A stretch of 38,182 nucleotides of DNA from Metabacillus rhizolycopersici (GTDB taxonomy: Bacteria; Bacillota; Bacilli; Bacillales; Bacillaceae), in NCBI RefSeq assembly GCF_020075705.1, contig NZ_JAIQUM010000051.1:1-38182 (forward strand), read 5' to 3'. Below the pieces are notes generated by a model, which was given only the letters and a program-made list of their open reading frames with translations, was not told the origin of the DNA and did no database searches. Numbering within the stretch: position 1 is the first letter of the stretch; each line of letters opens with the position of its first letter. The translations under genes were made by a program, and so were the position numbers. Below are positions 28,438-38,182 of this stretch, one piece after another.

Positions 28438-29538
28438 ATGGCATTAACTGCTGGTATTGTAGGTCTTCCTAACGTTGGGAAATCAACATTATTTAACGCA
28501 ATTACACAAGCTGGTGCTGAATCAGCAAACTATCCGTTTTGTACGATTGATCCAAACGTAGGGATTGTAGAGGTACCTGATGAGCGTTTACAAAAGCTAA
28601 CTGAGCTTGTAAAGCCTAAAAAAACGGTACCAACTGCATTCGAATTTACTGATATTGCTGGAATTGTTAAAGGCGCAAGTAAAGGTGAGGGGTTAGGAAA
28701 CAAGTTTCTTTCACATATTCGCCAAGTAGATGCAATTTGCCATGTTGTTCGTTGTTTCGCAGATGACAATATTACGCATGTATCGGGGAAGGTCGATCCA
28801 ATTTCAGATATTGAAACAATTAACCTTGAACTGATTTTAGCGGATTTAGAAACCGTTGATAAACGTATTGATCGTGTAGCAAAATTAGCTAAGCAAAAGG
28901 ATAAAGAAGCTGTTTATGAGCACGAAATTTTAGTAAAGCTGAAAGATGCCTTTGAAAATGAAAAACCCGCTCGTTCAGTAGAATTTACAGAAGAACAAGT
29001 AAAGTATGTGAAGCAATTACACTTATTAACAATTAAGCCTATTCTCTATGTAGCAAATGTTAGTGAAGATGAAGTTGCTGACTTTTCTAGTAATTCATAT
29101 GTTAAACAGGTTCGTGAGTTTGCAGCAGGCGAAAACGCTGAAGTGATCGTTGTTTGTGCAAAAATTGAATCTGAGATTGCAGAACTCGAAGGTGAAGAAA
29201 AGCAAATGTTCCTTGAAGAGCTCGGAATTAAAGAGTCTGGACTTGATCAGTTAATAAAGGCTTCTTATCATCTTATTGGATTGGCTACTTATTTTACTGC
29301 AGGTGAACAGGAAGTTCGTGCATGGACATTCATAAAGGGAATGAAGGCACCACAATGCGCTGGTATTATCCATACAGATTTTGAACGAGGATTTATCCGT
29401 GCTGAAACTGTTTCATATACTGATTTATTGGCGGCAAAGACAATGGGTGCTGCGCGTGAGGCTGGAAAAGTCCGTTTAGAGGGTAAAGAATACTTCGTAC
29501 AAGATGGAGATGTTATTCACTTCCGTTTTAATGTATAA
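28438..29538 (+). CDS. ychF: Redox-regulated ATPase YchF
   Basis: An Obg-family P-loop NTPase that binds ribosomes and prefers ATP over GTP; 366 aa. G1 is GLPNVGKST at 8-16 and G3 is DIAGIVKGASKGEGLGN near 70. The specificity motif reads NVSE (in VANVSEDEV) instead of NKxD, which explains the ATP preference. The C-terminal TGS domain ends EYFVQDGDVIHFRFNV. The start is ATG 28438 behind GAGGAG. In B. subtilis yyaF sits at the same place ahead of rpsF. Confidence 0.97.
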   Translation: MALTAGIVGLPNVGKSTLFNAITQAGAESANYPFCTIDPNVGIVEVPDERLQKLTELVKPKKTVPTAFEFTDIAGIVKGASKGEGLGNKFLSHIRQVDAICHVVRCFADDNITHVSGKVDPISDIETINLELILADLETVDKRIDRVAKLAKQKDKEAVYEHEILVKLKDAFENEKPARSVEFTEEQVKYVKQLHLLTIKPILYVANVSEDEVADFSSNSYVKQVREFAAGENAEVIVVCAKIESEIAELEGEEKQMFLEELGIKESGLDQLIKASYHLIGLATYFTAGEQEVRAWTFIKGMKAPQCAGIIHTDFERGFIRAETVSYTDLLAAKTMGAAREAGKVRLEGKEYFVQDGDVIHFRFNV

Positions 29539-29609
29539 GTAGTTCCTATTTCTAGGATGGTAATAGTTGTGCTGGATTGAACTAAACTTAGTGCAGTTGT
29601 CAAAGACAC

Positions 29610-29638
29610 TTGCATAATTCGAGATCTTTTAGTATAAT
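29610..29638 (+). promoter_or_regulatory. Promoter of the rpsF-ssbA-rpsR operon
   Basis: A perfect TATAAT (29633-29638) lies 17 nt downstream of TTGCAT (29610-29615). The predicted start, about 29645, would give a leader of about 67 nt that contains the structured element before rpsF. Confidence 0.65.
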
Positions 29639-29666
29639 ACCTAATTGTGAGTAATTTATTTAATTG

Positions 29667-29704
29667 CTCCTTGCCCAAAAGTGGGCCGTTTAGACCAAAA
29701 GGAG
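29667..29704 (+). promoter_or_regulatory. S6:S18-type autoregulatory leader of rpsF
   Basis: CTCCTT (29667-29672) can pair with AAGGAG (29699-29704), the rpsF Shine-Dalgarno. Inside, GCCC (29673-29676) pairs with GGGC (29683-29686) around AAAAGT, leaving an unpaired region starting CGTTTAGACC. This resembles the described rpsF leader in which an S6:S18 complex recognises a structure with a conserved CCG. Binding would lock the ribosome site. Confidence 0.7.
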
Positions 29705-29711
29705 GTGTAAG

Positions 29712-30005
29712 ATGATGAGAAAGTACGAAGTTATGTACATCATCCGTCCAAACATTGAAGATGAAGCAAAGAAAGCTTTAGTAGAGCGTTTCAATAACGT
29801 TTTATCTGAAAATGGTGCGGAAGTAACTGAAGCGAAAGAGTGGGGCAAACGTCGCCTAGCATATGAAATCAATGATTTCCGTGATGGCTACTACATGCTT
29901 ATTCAAGTTAACTCAGCTGTTGAAGCTGTTCAAGAATTTGACCGCTTAGCTAAAATCAGCGAAGATATTATTCGCCATATCGTTATTAAAAAAGAAGATA
30001 AATAA
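29712..30005 (+). CDS. rpsF: Ribosomal protein S6
   Basis: A small-subunit protein that binds 16S rRNA as a heterodimer with S18; 97 aa. It begins [18 protein letters not shown] and contains [19 protein letters not shown], both typical. Two adjacent ATG codons (29712 and 29715) follow AGGAGGTG at 6 and 9 nt. The second gives the MRKYE start found in most relatives, so the true start may be 29715. It is the first gene of rpsF-ssbA-rpsR, preceded by a leader that can mask its ribosome binding site. Confidence 0.97.
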   Translation: MMRKYEVMYIIRPNIEDEAKKALVERFNNVLSENGAEVTEAKEWGKRRLAYEINDFRDGYYMLIQVNSAVEAVQEFDRLAKISEDIIRHIVIKKEDK

Positions 30006-30048
30006 TAAAATTTTAGTTAGATAAGATATTCAAAAAGGGATGATTCTG

Positions 30049-30564
30049 ATGTTGAACCGAGTTGTACTTGTCGGAAGACTAACAAAAGATCCAGAGCTGC
30101 GTTACACACCAAGTGGAGTAGCTGTTGCAACATTTACTTTAGCCGTAAATCGTACGTTTTCGAACCAACAAGGTGAAAGAGAAGCTGATTTTCTCAATTG
30201 TGTGATTTGGCGTAAGCAAGCCGAAAATGTTGCAAACTTCCTTAAAAAAGGTAGTCTAGCAGGAGTTGACGGTCGTGTGCAATCACGTAGTTATGAAGAC
30301 CAAACTGGGAAACGCGTCTATGTAACAGAGATTGTTGCAGAAAGTGTCCAATTTCTTGAGCCTAAAGGTGCGAGTGGTGGAGGCAACAATAACCACAACA
30401 ACAATAGTCATAACAATTTTGGTGGTAATTCTGGTAATCAAAATCCATTCGGTTCAGATCAGAATCAGGGCCAACGTAATCAAGGACGTACAAGCTTTGA
30501 TGACGATCCATTTGCGAACGATGGAAAACCTATTGATATATCTGATGATGACTTACCATTCTGA
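30049..30564 (+). CDS. ssbA: Single-stranded DNA-binding protein SsbA
   Basis: The essential protein that coats single-stranded DNA in replication and repair; 171 aa. The OB fold covers about residues 1-105 ([20 protein letters not shown] through [10 protein letters not shown]). A flexible linker very rich in Asn, Gly and Gln follows, ending with the protein-interaction tip DISDDDLPF. The start is ATG 30049, eight nt behind AAGGGA. An ATG three codons earlier overlaps that site. Its place between rpsF and rpsR is conserved in Firmicutes. Confidence 0.97.
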   Translation: MLNRVVLVGRLTKDPELRYTPSGVAVATFTLAVNRTFSNQQGEREADFLNCVIWRKQAENVANFLKKGSLAGVDGRVQSRSYEDQTGKRVYVTEIVAESVQFLEPKGASGGGNNNHNNNSHNNFGGNSGNQNPFGSDQNQGQRNQGRTSFDDDPFANDGKPIDISDDDLPF

Positions 30565-30589
30565 TTTTAAATATATGAACGTAGCATAA

Positions 30590-30850
<261 letters not shown>

Positions 30851-30857
30851 TAAGTGA

Positions 30858-30897
30858 AAAGCGCAGATAAGGATTTTATCCTTTCTGTGCTTTTTTC
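30858..30897 (+). terminator. Terminator of the rpsF operon
   Basis: AAGCGCAGATAAGGAT pairs imperfectly with ATCCTTTCTGTGCTT around TTT, followed by six T. Confidence 0.88.
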
Positions 30898-31060
30898 TTA
30901 TGCAAACCTTTGTCTTTTTCCTATTCTTAACAGGTAGCAACATTGCTACATTAAGAGTCAAGAGAAACAAAGAAGGTAGGTAGGGATACCTGCCTATAAA
31001 GGTCTGATAAGTCTCATTTAATCTAAGCAAATGTAAATAAATAATTGCCATTAACGAAAA

Positions 31061-31094
31061 ACTAAAAAGGTAAAGCGTGACTTACCTTTTTAGT
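31061..31094. terminator. Perfect 13-bp hairpin, possibly bidirectional terminator
   Basis: ACTAAAAAGGTAA and TTACCTTTTTAGT pair over all 13 positions around an 8-nt loop. It lies about 210 nt beyond the rpsR stop, after a terminator that already looks adequate. The 30851-31227 gap holds these two structures and no gene. Confidence 0.6.
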
Positions 31095-31227
31095 TTCGTC
31101 TCTTTGTGTTTTACTTAGGTCTAGTGGTGGGGGTATTATTGTTTGTTGAGTTTGATTAGTCTAGATGTTTGATTAGATAGAGAAGGTAGTCTAAAATAGA
31201 TGTTGACTCATTAAAAGAGGTGAAGTT

Positions 31228-32163
31228 GTGAGGCGTGTTCATGTCATAACAGAAGGGGCTATTTTATTAGCACTTTACTTAGCTTTAATGCTTTTTACTC
31301 TATATGTACCGATTGTAGGGATGGTTTTACTTTTTGTCCTACCTTTGCCCTTTATATTATTTTCCATTAGACATGATGTAGCATCGGCCATTATGTTGTT
31401 GATTGCGGGAAGTATCCTTTCAGTACTTTTTGGTTCAGTATGGAATATTCTATTAACCCTCATATCCGGTTTAAGTGGTTTAACGATGGGTGTATTTTAT
31501 AAAAGAAAGCAAACGATGGCGGTCTTAATTGGGGGAAGCTTAGCCTATACAGCTAGTTTTGTTGTTGCTTATGTTGGAATAATTCTTTTTCTCCAAATTG
31601 ATATAATAAAGGATTTTATCCATTTATCTAAGGAATCACTCGAGCAATCGAAGTCTGTCATTACGTCAATTTCCCCCGATGTTAATCTTGAACAACAATT
31701 TGAACAGTTCGAAAAAGGTTTAGACTTACTACATATTTTAACTCCTACTATTTTTGTTTTATCAGGTATGACTTTTGCTGTACTTACCCATTTAGTTGCT
31801 GTACCAGTACTTAAACGCTTAAAGGTTGAAGTATCGCAATCAAAGCCCTTCAGGGAGTGGAGATTTCCACAAAGTTTAGTTTGGTACTACTTGATTGTAT
31901 CCGTGTTAGTTATGATAAATTCTGATACAGAAGGCCTCTACTTTATGGCGATTATGAATTTATACTGTATGTTGCAATTTTTTGTCCTTATCCAAGGTTA
32001 CTCCTTTGTTTATTTTTATTCGTATGTGAAAGGTCTATCAAGAGCAATACCGATCATCATTGTTATTGCTTCCATTCTTATACCGATATTTCTTTATCTT
32101 GTAAGAATCTTAGGTATAATTGATTTAAGCTTTCCTCTCCGTGAGAAAATAGCGAAAAGATAA
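31228..32163 (+). CDS. yybS: DUF2232 membrane protein YybS
   Basis: A 311-aa integral membrane protein of the DUF2232/YybS family with about eight hydrophobic segments and no established function. The N-terminus RRVHVITEGAILLALYLALML and the tail PLREKIAKR are visible. A charged, mostly soluble stretch (about 130-170) separates two membrane halves. The start is GTG 31228 behind GAGGTG. It lies 43 nt before gdpP, so co-transcription with gdpP and rplI is likely. The fixed association suggests, but does not prove, a link to GdpP. Confidence 0.9.
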   Translation: MRRVHVITEGAILLALYLALMLFTLYVPIVGMVLLFVLPLPFILFSIRHDVASAIMLLIAGSILSVLFGSVWNILLTLISGLSGLTMGVFYKRKQTMAVLIGGSLAYTASFVVAYVGIILFLQIDIIKDFIHLSKESLEQSKSVITSISPDVNLEQQFEQFEKGLDLLHILTPTIFVLSGMTFAVLTHLVAVPVLKRLKVEVSQSKPFREWRFPQSLVWYYLIVSVLVMINSDTEGLYFMAIMNLYCMLQFFVLIQGYSFVYFYSYVKGLSRAIPIIIVIASILIPIFLYLVRILGIIDLSFPLREKIAKR

Positions 32164-32206
32164 GGTAAGAAAGGAATCATTGCCTGAGAGGAGTTGATGA
32201 AAACGA

Positions 32207-34177
32207 ATGCCGGATTTTTATGATAAACCATTAATCCGTTATCCTATTTATGTATTGATTGGTGTAACGGTGATAGCTGCACTGCTTTTATATTTCTATA
32301 ATTGGTTGTTTGGTTTATTGGTATCCATTTGTTTAGTGATAGCTCTTTATTTTCTGAAAGAGGCTGTTCAAAGCTTTCAGACAGAAGTTGAGGGGTATAT
32401 TACTACGTTATCTTACCGATTAAAAAAGGTTGGCGAAGAGGCGTTAATGGAAATGCCAATTGGAATTATGCTATTTAATGACCAATTCCATATTGAGTGG
32501 ACAAACCCATTTTTAACCTCCTGCTTTGACGAGGATATCTTAGTAGGTAGGTCACTGTTTGATGTAGCAGATTCATTAGTCCCTTTAATAAAGCAGGAAA
32601 TTGAATCAGGAACAATTACCTTACATGATCGGGAATTTAAAGTCATTATTAAACGAGACGAACGTTTACTATATTTCTTTGATGTGACTGAGCAAATTGA
32701 AATTGAAAAGCAATACGAGGATGAAAGATCAGTTCTAGCATTTGTCTTTTTAGATAATTATGATGAAGTAACTCAAGGAATGGATGATCAGGCAAGAAGC
32801 GCAATAAATAACGAAGTGACCGCCCTGTTAAATAAGTGGGCGAAGGATTATGGTGTCTTTTTGAAAAGAGTTTCCTCAGAACGATTTTTAGGTGTATTAA
32901 ATGAGCACATCTTATCAAAGTTTGAGGACAATAAATTTTCCATATTAGATGAAGTGAGAGAAAAGACAACATTGCACAATGTATCACTAACACTAAGTGT
33001 AGGGATTGGAACAGGGGTATCTTCATTACAGGAACTTGGTGACTTAGCGCAATCAGGTCTAGATTTAGCCCTGGGACGAGGCGGAGATCAGGTTGCAATA
33101 AAACAATCGAACGGTAAAGTTAAGTTCTTTGGTGGTAAGACAAACCCAATGGAAAAGAGAACAAGAGTCCGTGCCCGTGTCATATCACATGCACTAAAAG
33201 AAATCGTTTCTGAAAGTGATAAAGTCATGATTATGGGGCACAAATTTCCCGATATGGATGCAATTGGTTCTGCCATCGGCTTATTAAAAGTAGCGCAGGC
33301 AAATGGGAAAGAAGGGTTTATTATCTTAGACCCAGATGCACTTGATTCAGGAGTAGAACAATTGTTGATTGAGATTAAACAGCATCCAGAATTATGGTCT
33401 AGATTTATCACACCAGAGCAAGCGATACAACTTATGACAGATGAAACATTGCTCATTGTCGTCGATACCCATAAGCCATCACTTGTTATCGATGAAAGGC
33501 TACTCGCGAGAAGTGAGCATGTTATTGTGATTGACCACCATCGACGAGGTGAGGACTTTATTAAGGACCCTATCCTTGTCTATATGGAGCCATATGCTTC
33601 GTCTACAGCTGAACTAGTAACAGAGCTTTTAGAGTATCAACCTAAGAGCTTAAAAATCAATATGATAGAAGCTACTGTGTTATTAGCAGGTATCATCGTT
33701 GATACAAAAAGTTTTACTCTGCGGACAGGAGCGCGTACGTTTGATGCAGCTTCTTATTTAAGAGCAAAAGGTGCTGATACAGTTTTAGTCCAGAAATTTT
33801 TGAAAGAAAACATTGAGAATTACGTGAAGCGGGCTAAGCTTATTCAGAATGCCTCGATGTACAAGGCTGGGGTCGCGATAACCATTGCAGAGGGCGATGA
33901 CCATTTCGATCAAGTAATTATTGCCCAGACAGCTGATACGCTTTTAACTATGAATGGAGTTGTTGCTTCATTTGTTATTGCAAAACGCAATGAGGATACA
34001 GTTAGCATTAGTGCTAGGTCTTTAGGAGATATCAATGTTCAACTGATCATGGAAGCACTTGATGGTGGGGGTCATTTAACAAATGCCGCAACACAGCTTG
34101 AAGGCCACACTTTAGAGGAAGCAGAAGAAAGACTAAAAGAGACATTAAAAAATTACCTTGAAGGGGGAACTAACTAA
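32207..34177 (+). CDS. gdpP: Cyclic di-AMP phosphodiesterase GdpP
   Basis: A membrane-bound DHH-DHHA1 phosphodiesterase that degrades cyclic di-AMP and so affects cell wall, potassium and beta-lactam responses; 656 aa. Two membrane helices (about 13-50) precede a PAS-like domain (about 80-160). A degenerate GGDEF domain (about 170-300) follows, whose signature reads GRGGDQ. The DHH catalytic residues are intact: H345, D349 and D351 in [13 protein letters not shown]420 in VVDTHKP, and D443-H444-H445. The DHHA1 domain includes [10 protein letters not shown]. Its TAA overlaps the rplI ATG by one base, so the two are coupled. Confidence 0.97.
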   Translation: MPDFYDKPLIRYPIYVLIGVTVIAALLLYFYNWLFGLLVSICLVIALYFLKEAVQSFQTEVEGYITTLSYRLKKVGEEALMEMPIGIMLFNDQFHIEWTNPFLTSCFDEDILVGRSLFDVADSLVPLIKQEIESGTITLHDREFKVIIKRDERLLYFFDVTEQIEIEKQYEDERSVLAFVFLDNYDEVTQGMDDQARSAINNEVTALLNKWAKDYGVFLKRVSSERFLGVLNEHILSKFEDNKFSILDEVREKTTLHNVSLTLSVGIGTGVSSLQELGDLAQSGLDLALGRGGDQVAIKQSNGKVKFFGGKTNPMEKRTRVRARVISHALKEIVSESDKVMIMGHKFPDMDAIGSAIGLLKVAQANGKEGFIILDPDALDSGVEQLLIEIKQHPELWSRFITPEQAIQLMTDETLLIVVDTHKPSLVIDERLLARSEHVIVIDHHRRGEDFIKDPILVYMEPYASSTAELVTELLEYQPKSLKINMIEATVLLAGIIVDTKSFTLRTGARTFDAASYLRAKGADTVLVQKFLKENIENYVKRAKLIQNASMYKAGVAITIAEGDDHFDQVIIAQTADTLLTMNGVVASFVIAKRNEDTVSISARSLGDINVQLIMEALDGGGHLTNAATQLEGHTLEEAEERLKETLKNYLEGGTN

Positions 34178-34623
34178 TGAAAGTTATATTTTTAAAAGAT
34201 GTAAAAGGAAAAGGGAAAAAAGGCGAGGTTAAAAATGTTGCTGACGGATATGCGCAAAACTTTCTACTTAAACAAGGGCTTGCAGTTGAAGCAACAAATA
34301 CGAGTGTAAGTACTTTAAATGCTCAAAAGAAAAAACAGGAGCAAGAGGCAGTAGCAGAATTAGAGAAAATGAAACAATTAAAGCTTAAATTAGAAGAGTT
34401 GACAGTTCAATTAAGTGCAAAGTCTGGTGAAGGTGGACGTCTTTTTGGCTCAGTTACAAGCAAGCAAATTGCTGATGAGCTTAACAAAAGCCATAAAATC
34501 AAGCTAGATAAGCGTAAATTTGAGTTGCCTGATGGTATTCGTGCACTCGGATTTTCGAATGTACCAGTTAAACTTCATCCTGAAGTAACAGCAACGGTAA
34601 AAGTACAAGTAATCGAACAGTAA
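34177..34623 (+). CDS. rplI: Ribosomal protein L9
   Basis: A large-subunit protein that binds 23S rRNA near the L1 stalk; 148 aa. The N-terminal domain [20 protein letters not shown] and [16 protein letters not shown] is the L9 signature. A long charged helix follows (about residues 45-78), and then the C-terminal domain with [16 protein letters not shown]. The ATG overlaps the gdpP stop codon, with GAAGGGGG just upstream. yybS-gdpP-rplI-dnaC is the standard Bacillus order. Confidence 0.98.
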   Translation: MKVIFLKDVKGKGKKGEVKNVADGYAQNFLLKQGLAVEATNTSVSTLNAQKKKQEQEAVAELEKMKQLKLKLEELTVQLSAKSGEGGRLFGSVTSKQIADELNKSHKIKLDKRKFELPDGIRALGFSNVPVKLHPEVTATVKVQVIEQ

Positions 34624-34723
34624 ATACTGGAAAAGAATGTGGTTTAGTGGAAAGAGTGAAGTTTATCTTGAAGCTTAACCGTATTTTTTTTATGATTAGT
34701 ACTTAAGACTTTTTAATTGTTTA

Positions 34724-34745
34724 GGAAATTATAAAATTCTTGTAC
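34724..34745 (+). repeat. Short copy of the dispersed intergenic repeat
   Basis: This matches the first 22 nt of the repeat at 20036 with one change, then diverges after TTGTAC. It lies between rplI and dnaC and appears truncated, lacking the DnaA-box-like part. Confidence 0.7.
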
Positions 34746-34797
34746 GAGACCTATACATTCATCAATCACTTACTAGTAATTATAAAAATAAAGGACG

Positions 34798-36168
34798 GTG
34801 GTCATCATAAACGAAATAATTGGTGATCGTATTCCACCACAAAATATTGAAGCTGAGCAGGCGGTATTAGGAGCAATATTTCTCCAACCGTCATCTTTAA
34901 CGTTAGCTTCAGAGCTTTTAATTCCTGAGGATTTTTATCGTGCATCACATCAAAAAATCTATAATGCGATGCTTGAGTTATCAGATAAAGGTGAACCGGT
35001 TGATTTAGTTACGGTGACCTCTGTACTAGCAGATGTGAATCTTTTAGAAGAGATTGGCGGCGTATCTTATTTAAGCGATTTAGCGAACTCAGTACCTACT
35101 GCCGCTAATATTGAGTATTATGGGAAAATTGTTGAGGAAAAATCAATTTTACGACGCTTAATTCGAACGGCTACTGGAATTGTCGAGGATGGTTATAGTC
35201 GTGAAGATGAAGTTGAAGTTCTTTTAAATGAAGCTGAAAAAACGATTATGGAGGTTGCACAGCGGAAAAATGCTGGTGCCTTTCAGAACATTAAAGATGT
35301 CCTCGTACAAACGTATGATAATATTGAATTGCTTCATGAAAATAAAGGGGACGTTACAGGGATTCCAACAGGATTCGTAGAGCTAGATAAAATGACAGCT
35401 GGCTTTCAGCGAAATGACTTAATTATCGTTGCCGCACGTCCATCTGTTGGTAAAACAGCATTCGCTTTAAACATCGCTCAAAACGTAGCAACAAAAACGG
35501 ATGAGAATGTTGCGATATTTAGCCTTGAGATGGGGGCCGACCAGCTTGTGATGAGGATGCTTTGTGCAGAGGGAAATATCGATGCACAAAGACTAAGAAC
35601 CGGTTCATTGACGCCTGAAGATTGGGGTAAGCTGACAATGGCCATGGGTAGCCTCTCAGACTCTGGGATCTATATCGATGATACACCTGGTATTCGTGTA
35701 AGTGAAATTCGCGCAAAATGTAGACGTCTAAAGCAAGAGGCGGGCCTCGGGATGGTGTTGATTGATTACTTACAATTAATCCAAGGTAGTGGTCGAAGCG
35801 ATAACCGTCAACAAGAAGTATCGGAAATTTCACGTACACTTAAGGAATTAGCGCGTGAGTTAAAGATTCCTGTTATTGCACTTTCACAGCTGTCACGTGG
35901 TGTTGAACAACGACAAGATAAGCGTCCGATGATGTCAGATATTCGTGAATCTGGAAGTATTGAGCAGGATGCAGATATTGTTGCCTTCCTATATCGCGAT
36001 GATTATTATGATAAAGAGTCGGAGAATAAAAATATTATTGAAATCATTATTGCTAAGCAGCGTAATGGTCCTGTTGGTACAGTATCATTAGCATTCGTTA
36101 AAGAATATAACAAATTCGTTAATCTTGAGCGGCGCTTCGATGATGCAGGTATCCCAGCTGGTGCTTAA
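34798..36168 (+). CDS. dnaC: Replicative DNA helicase DnaC (DnaB family)
   Basis: The hexameric replication-fork helicase, called DnaC in Bacillus and DnaB elsewhere; up to 456 aa. The N-terminal domain starts at RIPPQNIEAEQAVLGAIFLQ. The RecA-like domain has Walker A ARPSVGKT at 213-220, GMVLIDYLQLIQGSGR, and the C-terminal motifs MSDIRESGSIEQDADIVAFLYR. The start is uncertain. GTG 34798 is the only conventional start codon but sits 2 nt after AAGGA. An ATA at 34807, in the position of the usual ATG (xNEIIGDR), is 5 nt after GGTGG. There is no intein. Confidence 0.96.
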   Translation: MVIINEIIGDRIPPQNIEAEQAVLGAIFLQPSSLTLASELLIPEDFYRASHQKIYNAMLELSDKGEPVDLVTVTSVLADVNLLEEIGGVSYLSDLANSVPTAANIEYYGKIVEEKSILRRLIRTATGIVEDGYSREDEVEVLLNEAEKTIMEVAQRKNAGAFQNIKDVLVQTYDNIELLHENKGDVTGIPTGFVELDKMTAGFQRNDLIIVAARPSVGKTAFALNIAQNVATKTDENVAIFSLEMGADQLVMRMLCAEGNIDAQRLRTGSLTPEDWGKLTMAMGSLSDSGIYIDDTPGIRVSEIRAKCRRLKQEAGLGMVLIDYLQLIQGSGRSDNRQQEVSEISRTLKELARELKIPVIALSQLSRGVEQRQDKRPMMSDIRESGSIEQDADIVAFLYRDDYYDKESENKNIIEIIIAKQRNGPVGTVSLAFVKEYNKFVNLERRFDDAGIPAGA

Positions 36169-36172
36169 AAAG

Positions 36173-36200
36173 GAATCGTACATGCGATTCTTTTTTTTTT
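36173..36200 (+). terminator. Terminator after dnaC
   Basis: GAATCG pairs with CGATTC around TACATG and is followed by ten or more T. Confidence 0.9.
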
Positions 36201-36288
36201 GCCGAAAATGCGATTTATGATAAATATCACTTCTGTATTGGGGAATAATAAAAGTTATTGTCGACTATTAACTCATTCAAAACAAGTT

Positions 36289-36332
36289 ATACACGAACAA
36301 ATGATCATATTAATAATATAATGTTCGTGTTT
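36289..36332. promoter_or_regulatory. PurR operator (paired PurBoxes) upstream of purA
   Basis: ACACGAACA (36291-36299) and TGTTCGTGT (36322-36330) form a perfect 9-nt inverted repeat. Both arms carry the CGAAC core of the Bacillus PurBox, in opposite orientations, with about 18 nt between 13-nt boxes. The right arm read on the minus strand is AAACACGAACATT. They lie immediately upstream of the purA -35. Confidence 0.8.
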
Positions 36333-36336
36333 TTTG

Positions 36337-36365
36337 TTGACCATTTAAAAGATTACTGATAAAAT
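36337..36365 (+). promoter_or_regulatory. purA promoter
   Basis: TTGACC (36337-36342) and TAAAAT (36360-36365) are separated by 17 nt, predicting a start near 36372 and a leader of about 34 nt. Confidence 0.8.
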
Positions 36366-36381
36366 AAACATGCTTAATTAG

Positions 36382-37692
<1,311 letters not shown>

Positions 37693-37707
37693 TAGAGATT
37701 ATTCACT

Positions 37708-37749
37708 AAGAAGAGAGAATCGGTAAAATGCTGATTCTCTCTTCTTTTA
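37708..37749 (+). terminator. Terminator after purA
   Basis: AAGAAGAGAGAATC (37708-37721) pairs perfectly with GATTCTCTCTTCTT (37733-37746), followed by a short T-run. Confidence 0.88.
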
Positions 37750-37787
37750 CACTAATAAATATTTTTGAAAATTTAGCGAAAAAAATA

Positions 37788-37817
37788 TTGTTTTTTTAAT
37801 TACATGTGTGTTATGAT
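37788..37817 (+). promoter_or_regulatory. Promoter of the tRNA cluster
   Basis: TTGTTT (37788-37793) and TATGAT (37812-37817) are separated by 18 nt. The first tRNA starts 47 nt beyond the -10. Confidence 0.6.
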
Positions 37818-37863
37818 AGAAAACGTCCTATTAAAGGATATTTTAACTACTCATTCATATAAT

Positions 37864-37939
37864 GAGCCATTAGCTCAGTTGGTAGAGCATCTGACTTTTA
37901 ATCAGAGGGTCGAAGGTTCGAGTCCTTCATGGCTCACCA
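37864..37939 (+). tRNA. tRNA-Lys (anticodon TTT)
   Basis: Acceptor stem GAGCCAT/ATGGCTC, D arm AGCTCAGTTGGTAGAGC, anticodon stem TCTGA/TCAGA with loop CTTTTAA, T arm GAAGGTTCGAGTCCTTC, and encoded CCA. First of a cluster of at least four. Confidence 0.97.
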
Positions 37940-37958
37940 TTTATTAACTTGTTTCAAT

Positions 37959-38033
37959 GGCCCGTTGGTCAAGCGGTTAAGACACCGCCCTTTCACGGCG
38001 GTAACACGGGTTCGAATCCCGTACGGGTCACCA
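37959..38033 (+). tRNA. tRNA-Glu (anticodon TTC)
   Basis: Acceptor stem GGCCCGT/ACGGGTC (one G-C/G-T variation), anticodon stem CCGCC/GGCGG with loop CTTTCAC, T arm ACGGGTTCGAATCCCGT, and encoded CCA. Confidence 0.97.
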
Positions 38034-38060
38034 TTGAAAATTAAAGCTATATACGATTAT

Positions 38061-38137
<77 letters not shown>

Positions 38138-38141
38138 AAAT

Positions 38142-38182
38142 GGTCCGGTAGTTCAGTTGGTTAGAATGCCTGCCTGTCACGC
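38142..38182 (+). tRNA. tRNA-Asp (anticodon GTC), partial
   Basis: The sequence starts GGTCCGGTAGTTCAGTTGG and reaches the anticodon arm TGCCTGTCACGC, giving anticodon GTC. The 3' half lies beyond the window. Confidence 0.92.

Noticed and set aside
34675..34695. Terminator between rplI and dnaC
   Set aside because: There is a run of eight T after CTTAACCGTA, but the preceding arms (GGTTTAG and CTTAACC) pair poorly and the loop is too long.
35519..35839. Minus-strand open frame inside dnaC
   Set aside because: It is a shadow of the well-conserved helicase frame, with no start signal of its own.

Overview
This window is the replication-origin region of a Bacillaceae chromosome. I infer a Bacillus-like, endospore-forming Firmicute of low G+C content. 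The evidence is the Bacillus subtilis-type gene order around dnaA, the presence of remB, spoIIIJ, noc and yyaC, strong AGGAGG ribosome binding sites, frequent TTG and GTG starts, and proteins that closely resemble those of B. subtilis. I cannot fix genus or species from this sequence. Neobacillus, Cytobacillus or related groups would fit.

The left arm (1-11055) is transcribed leftward. In transcription order it reads dnaA, dnaN, yaaA/rlbA, recF, remB, gyrB, gyrA, an HD-GYP-domain gene, then an rRNA operon of which only the promoter, leader and first 33 nt of 16S rRNA are inside the window. The origin is bipartite. A DnaA-box cluster lies upstream of dnaA (11154-11472). A second cluster lies between dnaA and dnaN, with six DnaA-trios, a short G/C block and an AT-rich tract (9530-9680), which is the layout of a bacterial basal unwinding element.

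The right arm (11781 onward) is transcribed mostly rightward. It starts with rpmH, rnpA, spoIIIJ (membrane insertase) and khpB/jag. Next come mnmE and mnmG (tRNA wobble uridine modification), rsmG (16S methylation), noc, soj and spo0J (nucleoid occlusion and segregation), with parS sites beside noc and inside spo0J. A more variable stretch follows: a DUF554 membrane protein, yyaC (leftward, sporulation), a YkvI-like transporter, an MscS channel, a DUF951 protein, a molybdopterin oxidoreductase and ychF. After this come the rpsF-ssbA-rpsR operon with an autoregulatory-looking leader, yybS-gdpP-rplI, the replicative helicase gene dnaC, purA behind a PurR-type operator, and a tRNA cluster (Lys, Glu, fMet, Asp) that runs off the right end.

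I saw no phage, insertion sequence, CRISPR array, defence island or biosynthetic cluster. The most interesting material is regulatory and structural: a Spo0A box that covers the -35 of the dnaA promoter, a pair of perfect DnaA boxes upstream of mnmE, a dispersed intergenic repeat family that carries DnaA-box-like sequence, an HD-GYP protein whose HD metal motif is altered, and a dnaC gene whose expected ATG appears as ATA.
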